Of a stretch of 64,000 nucleotides of DNA, positions 59,664-64,000 are shown one piece after another. The notes beneath the pieces were generated by a model, which was not told where the DNA came from, did no database searches, and saw only the letters and a list, made by a program, of their open reading frames with translations. Position 1 is the stretch's first letter, and each line of letters starts with the position of its first letter. The stretch is from Riptortus pedestris. Its lineage: Eukaryota > Arthropoda > Insecta > Hemiptera > Alydidae. The stretch lies in contig CM032228.1 of NCBI GenBank assembly GCA_019009955.1, positions 126,006,501 to 126,070,500 of the forward strand, read 5' to 3'. A program made the position numbers and the translations under genes.

Positions 59664-59835
59664 GTTTCAGATACATTGACTGAGAGCACTACCCACCGTT
59701 TACTAGGTTTTAGGTACACTCACTGATGGCACTACCCGTTGTTTTTTGGGTTTAGATACTTTCACTATTAGCCATACCATTTCATGGCACTATCAGGCAA
59801 TACTTAGTTCTAGATACATTCACTGAAAGACTTGG
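59664..59835. repeat. Degenerate ~45-bp tandem repeat
   Basis: AGATACATTGACTGAGAGCA, AGGTACACTCACTGATGGCA, AGATACTTTCACTATTAGCC and AGATACATTCACTGAAAGAC occur at 59666, 59711, 59754 and 59812, each followed in most units by an ACTACCC or similar. It lies directly behind the 5' end of HINE copy H. Confidence 0.55.
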
Positions 59836-60383
59836 TGGTTGAGTTATGGGCACTTTAATTGATGGGTATTTTCATTATTGACGAGATCTGTAATGCTGTC
59901 CCAACTGTTGACATTGAATTGCCCAATGATCAGGATATTTGAAAACTCATTGCGGAAAAATTAAGGAAATGCCATTAACTAGGTTTTGAGCTTAGAGAAC
60001 TAATAGGAAAATGGTTTCGTCCCTCAATCAACAATAATAGGCACCGAGATATGAAATCTCTAGAAATAAAAATATTAAAGCAAGGTGTACCTATGGATGC
60101 TGCTAGAATAGTGTAAACATTTCTATATTACCGCCAATGCCAAAAAGATGCTTTATATAGGCTGCAATTTGCCTTGCCCCGAAGTGGATTTTATATTTCT
60201 CCCCATTTATCTGAGAAAAGTCCATCCTTCCCAGTAATAATAATAATAAGAGTGAAATTGAGAGAGAAAACTAGTTATTAAACCACATCAGCTGCTCAAT
60301 TCCTCAATACTCCTACGCATGGCATACCAATTATTCCCATTTTGTGGGGAGTAATTAAATGAGAATCATTTGGAGAAAGCATT

Positions 60384-60386
<3 letters not shown>
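59836..60386. other. Unassigned sequence
   Basis: Nothing recognised. Confidence 0.5.
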
Positions 60387-60387
<1 letters not shown>

Positions 60388-60429
<42 letters not shown>

Positions 60430-60892
60430 ATATATATGTATATATGTCTGTTAACGCTCTAGCAGTCTCAATTTTTGTTTTATCGTTACCAAACTCGATA
60501 TTTAAACGTTTTATGCAAAAAAGACAGATGAAGTTCGTTAATGGCTGAAATCGGACCAGAGGGAGGGGGGGTTTAGAGGGGGGATTTTCGAAAGTTCGAA
60601 ATATCTCCGTTACCATACGTCGGATCAAACAATTGTATAGAACCAATCTTATTGTACATTAACTTTACTATAAATATTGTTCTATATATTTATTCTCTAT
60701 CTTGAATATTAACCGAGATATATACATTTTTATTAAATTTGGGCCGATAACAGATAACGGACGAGTTTCCCGCCAAAAGCTAGTTCGGCCCTTTGCCGTA
60801 ACTGTTTGGCTCTCGTATGGAGATTTCTATATTGTATGACTTCACGTGGGAAATCTGCAGAGTTTACGCAGCTCCTCCGTGACGGACTTTTT
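60388..60892 (+). mobile_element. HINE/DINE-1-like element copy I (starts at TA array)
   Basis: The (TA)n array at 60388-60445 is followed by CTGTTAACGCTCTAGCAGTC, the G-rich run, CGAAATATCTCCGTTACC and ATTAACCGAGATATATACAT. The 3' end is GGGAAATCTGCAGAGTTTAC, hairpin GCAGCTCCTCCG and GACGGAC plus T run. The segment 5' of the array is missing. Confidence 0.8.
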
Positions 60893-61067
60893 TTCTGTCT
60901 ATATTTTTAGCTGTTATAGTTTAGAAGCTTGAAAACAATCAATATAATAAATTCTTGATATATTTTAAAGAACATATATAGAAAAATATAATGGATCAAA
61001 TGATTTACTTAAAAAAAAATTTCATAATATAGTAATAGTGATAAAAATTAACTCCTTTGTGAACAAA

Positions 61068-61290
61068 AATATAAGTAATGTCAAATAGCAACTCATTTTA
61101 TCTATTCACTTATTTAAGTTTTCCTCTAAAATTACTATATTAGTGTATTCATGTGAATTAAATTCGAAAGAAATGACTGGTCGTGGATAAATTTTAAAGA
61201 AAGCCAGAAGTATTTGAAGTTCAAATATTTTCTTTTTTTCACGAAGGAGTACTAACCTTAAATTTAAGCAGTCGGACTATCCATATAGTA
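61068..61290 (+). repeat. Segmental duplicate, left copy
   Basis: From AAGTAATGTCAAATAGCAAC through TTTTTTTCACGAAGGAGTAC to TAAGCAGTCGGACTATCC this matches 62216-62440 with about 90 percent identity by eye. The two direct copies are separated by HINE copy J and a palindrome. Confidence 0.8.
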
Positions 61291-61291
61291 A

Positions 61292-61965
61292 AAAAAGTCC
61301 CCCACGCAGGGGCTGCGTAAACTAAGCAGATTTCCCAAGTGATGTTTTACAATAGAGAATTCTCCATACTGGTAACACAACACCTCGGTGATTGAATACA
61401 AATGGTAATGAGAAATCTTTCAGTTAATTAAAATAAATTCCCAACTGAAACGGCTTCTGAATTGTAAGAATAATTTATATTTTAATATCTCAAATGGTAG
61501 CAGTCCAAGAACTAAAGAAGGGGGGGCGGATGAACAGAACGTATTTGCATAAATCTCACAACATAACGAAGGTAAGGTAAGGTTAGATGAAGCTTCCACC
61601 TGAGCCGAGAAGTTACGAAAATGGCCGACCTAATCCGAACTATACCCGACAACAGACTTCATAAAAATGCAAATATCCCGGTTAATATTCAAGATAGAGA
61701 ATAAATGTATATAACAATATTTATAGTAAATTTAATTTCCAATAAGATTGGTTTTATACAATTTTTCAATCCGCTGCATAATAACGGAGATATTTTGAAT
61801 TTTCAAAACTCCCCCCTCTAAACCCCCCCTCCCTCTAGTCCGATTCCAGCTATTAACGAACTTGATCTGTCTCTTTACATAAAACGGTTAAATATCGATT
61901 TTCGTTACTATCAAACAAAAATTGCGCCCGCTAGAGCGTTAACAGACACACACACACAGATATAT

Positions 61966-62020
<55 letters not shown>
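61292..62020 (-). mobile_element. HINE/DINE-1-like element copy J
   Basis: Reverse-oriented. 3' end AAAGTCCCCCACGCAGGGGCT then TGCGTAAACTAAGCAGATTT; middle with GGTAACACAACACCTCGGTG, ATCCCGGTTAATATTCAAGA, a C-rich run and CGCTAGAGCGTTAACAGACA; then a (CA)n and (TA)n array to about 62020. It was inserted after ATAGTAAAA of the left segmental duplicate; the right duplicate (about 62436-62446) keeps the unoccupied sequence. Confidence 0.8.
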
Positions 62021-62022
<2 letters not shown>

Positions 62023-62103
62023 AGTGAATATATAAACTGAGGTGCTATTTGACATTACTTTTATTAGCAGATTTCCCTTAATGGACGAAAATGAGGTCCG
62101 TTC

Positions 62104-62166
<63 letters not shown>

Positions 62167-62254
62167 ATTTTGAACGGACCTAATTTTCGTCCCTTAAGGG
62201 AAATCTGCTAATATAACTAATGTCAAATAGCACCTCAGTTTATATATTCACTTA
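62021..62254. repeat. Large palindrome with (TA)n centre
   Basis: The left arm 62021-62108 (TAAGTGAATATATAAACTGA, GGTGCTATTTGACATTAC, TTAGCAGATTTCCCTTAA, GAGGTCCGTTCAAAATTA) is nearly the perfect reverse complement of the right arm 62167-62254. The arms enclose about 55 bp of TA. The inner parts of both arms are shortened HINE 5' termini lacking the ATTGAGGT block; the outer parts belong to the segmental duplicate. Confidence 0.9.
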
Positions 62255-62440
62255 TTTAAGTTTTCCTTTAAAATTACTATATTAGTGTATTCATGTGAAT
62301 TAATTTCGAAAAAAATGACTGGTCGTGGATATATTTTCAAGAAAGCATTTGTATTTGAAGTTAAAAGATTTTCTTTTTTTCACGAAGGAGTACTAACCTG
62401 AAATTTAAGAAGTCGAACTATCGTTTTAGTAAAATAGCTG
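62216..62440 (+). repeat. Segmental duplicate, right copy
   Basis: Direct repeat of 61068-61290, see that entry. It overlaps the right arm of the palindrome and continues past the point where HINE copy J interrupts the left copy. Confidence 0.8.
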
Positions 62441-62455
62441 TAATATAATAGTACA

Positions 62456-63240
62456 AGTTATAAGATACAAAATGTTCAACCCTACTTTATTGTTAGACAA
62501 CAAAGTACAATACATTACTGGCGTAATGGAAAATCCAAGCCTTTTGACATACACTTTTCCTGTGATGAGGGATATATTTTATTGGGCTATGGCCAGCGTC
62601 GCTGGTGCTTCAACAAACACATGTAATCAAAGAGGTCCAAGAGAGTCATGCATTCTTGATGTGCTATTGTATAGTTGAGCCATTATGTTCCATTAGTCAG
62701 AGTGTGTCAATACAATGCAAGTGTCGTTCCAAGGGTATCACACTACATCTAGAGATATATAGAATCATGGGCAAATCATTCAACCTTTGTGCCATATCGA
62801 TACCTTTCTCAAAACATCAAATTCAACTATACAATAGCATATAAAATTCTAATTTAAAATAAGAAAAGTCGTTTCTAATATAGACAAATTTATTAAAGCA
62901 GTTCAAATTAATAAATGAAATTCCATCTTGTATCACTTCTTCTTAACTGTTGTCCATTCCAAGAAACTTCATAATTATTTCCTAATAAATGAAACTAACA
63001 TAATTAAAAGTGGTTTATAGGCCTCTTGTATTATTATAGTTTGAAGAATTATTCTACACTTTTTCATTAATTCAATAACTTTTATTAATATTTGCTGCTT
63101 CAGGTTTCCCACCCATTACCAAAAAAAAATCCCTTCATTTTAATTAACAAAACATCATGTTTTAGAAGGTGGATTGAGAATAAGAAGTTATAATTCATCT
63201 CTTTCAAGCCCAAGTAAACTGCTTAATTCTTCCCGGGCAG
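62456..63240. other. Unassigned sequence
   Basis: Two overlapping open frames (62472-62678, 62605-62844) have no recognisable domain. No gene is supported. Confidence 0.5.
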
Positions 63241-63248
63241 TGCTTGGT

Positions 63249-63497
63249 TCTGATACAGTGTATCTAGTCCCTTAGTCCTGATGCAGTGTATCTAGTCCCT
63301 TAGTCCTGATACAGTGTATCTAGCCCCTTAGTCCTGATACAGTGTATCTAGTCCCTTAGTCCTGATACAGTGTATCTAGTCCCTTAGTCCTGATGCAGTG
63401 TATCTAGTCCCTTAGTCCTGATGCAGTGTATCTAGTCCCTTAGTCCTGATGCAGTGTATCTAGTCCCTTAGTCCTGATACAGTGTATCTAGTCCCTT
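63249..63497. repeat. 28-bp minisatellite, about 9 copies
   Basis: Unit CTGATACAGTGTATCTAGTC then CCTTAGTC, repeated every 28 bp from 63249. Two variants, GATACAG (A) and GATGCAG (G), occur in the order A G A A A G G G A. One unit has TAGCCCC. Near-identity of units indicates recent expansion. Confidence 0.97.
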
Positions 63498-64000
63498 TGG
63501 GGGCATTCCCTTAAACCTATGACCCTATTTTGCCAGGGGAAGAAACAATCTTTGTGAGAAGAAGAATCAAAAGTAATTCAGGCTTTCGACCTTCATTGTT
63601 CTTTGTTCCTGTTATCATATTTTAATTTTCTTTTACCTTGGAAACTTACTAAAAGTGAGAACAAGATAAATGATTTTGTCTACCTGCGGAAGTGGGAAAA
63701 AGTTACCGAGGTACTTGAATGATGGGCATTGAAAGTCTGTTCGCACCATTACTCGCTCAGAAGTTTTTCCACGGCTTTCTTATATAGTGAATGTCACTGC
63801 TAGTACTCATTGTACGTCAAGGCCCCCACTCTTACAACTCGTTTTTCATTAAAGTGCTCATTTTTGTAAGCTCTTTTTAAGATTACTTTCTTTATCCAAG
63901 ACTTATAGTCATTATGTTTTCATTGTGTGTGTATGTGTCAAACAAGAGTTATCCCACGACTAAATCAATTAGTTGAAAAAAGAAAATTTGCAAGAATATG
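63498..64000. other. Unassigned sequence at window end
   Basis: Nothing recognised. Confidence 0.5.

Overview
The window is AT-rich eukaryotic (metazoan) DNA made almost entirely of intergenic sequence and transposable-element wreckage. I found no convincing host protein-coding gene, rRNA gene, functional tRNA gene or CRISPR array. The mix of elements (R1-clade and R2-clade LINEs, two Penelope-like families, Helitron/Helentron-type elements, a hAT remnant, a tRNA-headed SINE family, solo LTRs, a Ginger/KRBA2-type integrase fragment) plus dense (TA)n, (GT)n and (GA)n arrays suggests an invertebrate, most likely an arthropod. A copepod-like genome would fit, but the species is inference only.

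Layout. 0-8 kb holds several copies of one non-autonomous family with the architecture of a DINE-1/HINE element: a 5' palindrome, a 12-bp inverted repeat at both ends, an internal (TA)n/(TG)n array, and a 3' hairpin next to a T run. They are nested with Helitron ends, a SINE, a GC-rich insertion with a 15-bp target duplication, and a candidate solo LTR. 8-29 kb is mostly unassigned AT-rich DNA with (GA)n arrays (11.1, 14.6 and 24.1 kb), SINEs (15.7 and 17.3 kb), a decayed Penelope-like element (19.3-20.3 kb) and a 569-bp hAT deletion derivative with an 8-bp target duplication (24.7 kb).

29-39 kb is the most coding-like region, all on the minus strand. It contains a 5'-truncated R2-clade LINE (29.6-31.7 kb), a 929-bp solo LTR with a 5-bp target duplication (32.4-33.3 kb), a nearly full R1-clade LINE with an ORF1, a possible small extra ORF and an ORF2 (33.5-37.5 kb), and the C-terminal part of a Ginger/KRBA2-like integrase. 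A HINE copy is inserted precisely in that integrase, so the interrupted reading frame reveals the insertion boundaries.

43.9-45.9 kb is the most striking locus. A 626-bp element flanked by a 14-bp direct repeat carries a textbook minimal type III hammerhead ribozyme inside a partial 380-bp direct repeat, with an inverted arm. Next to it lies a Penelope-like ORF (RT C-terminal part plus GIY-YIG endonuclease) with an inverted copy of its own 3' tail. This matches the known association of hammerhead ribozymes with Penelope-like retroelements and with retrozymes.

46-64 kb is mostly unassigned, with a 96-bp/83-bp minisatellite (51.5-52.8 kb), a second partial LTR copy (57.1 kb), four more HINE copies, a palindrome and a segmental duplication (58.7-62.5 kb), and a 28-bp minisatellite (63.2-63.5 kb). 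All calls were made by eye; copy boundaries of degenerate repeats are good to roughly 5-30 bp.
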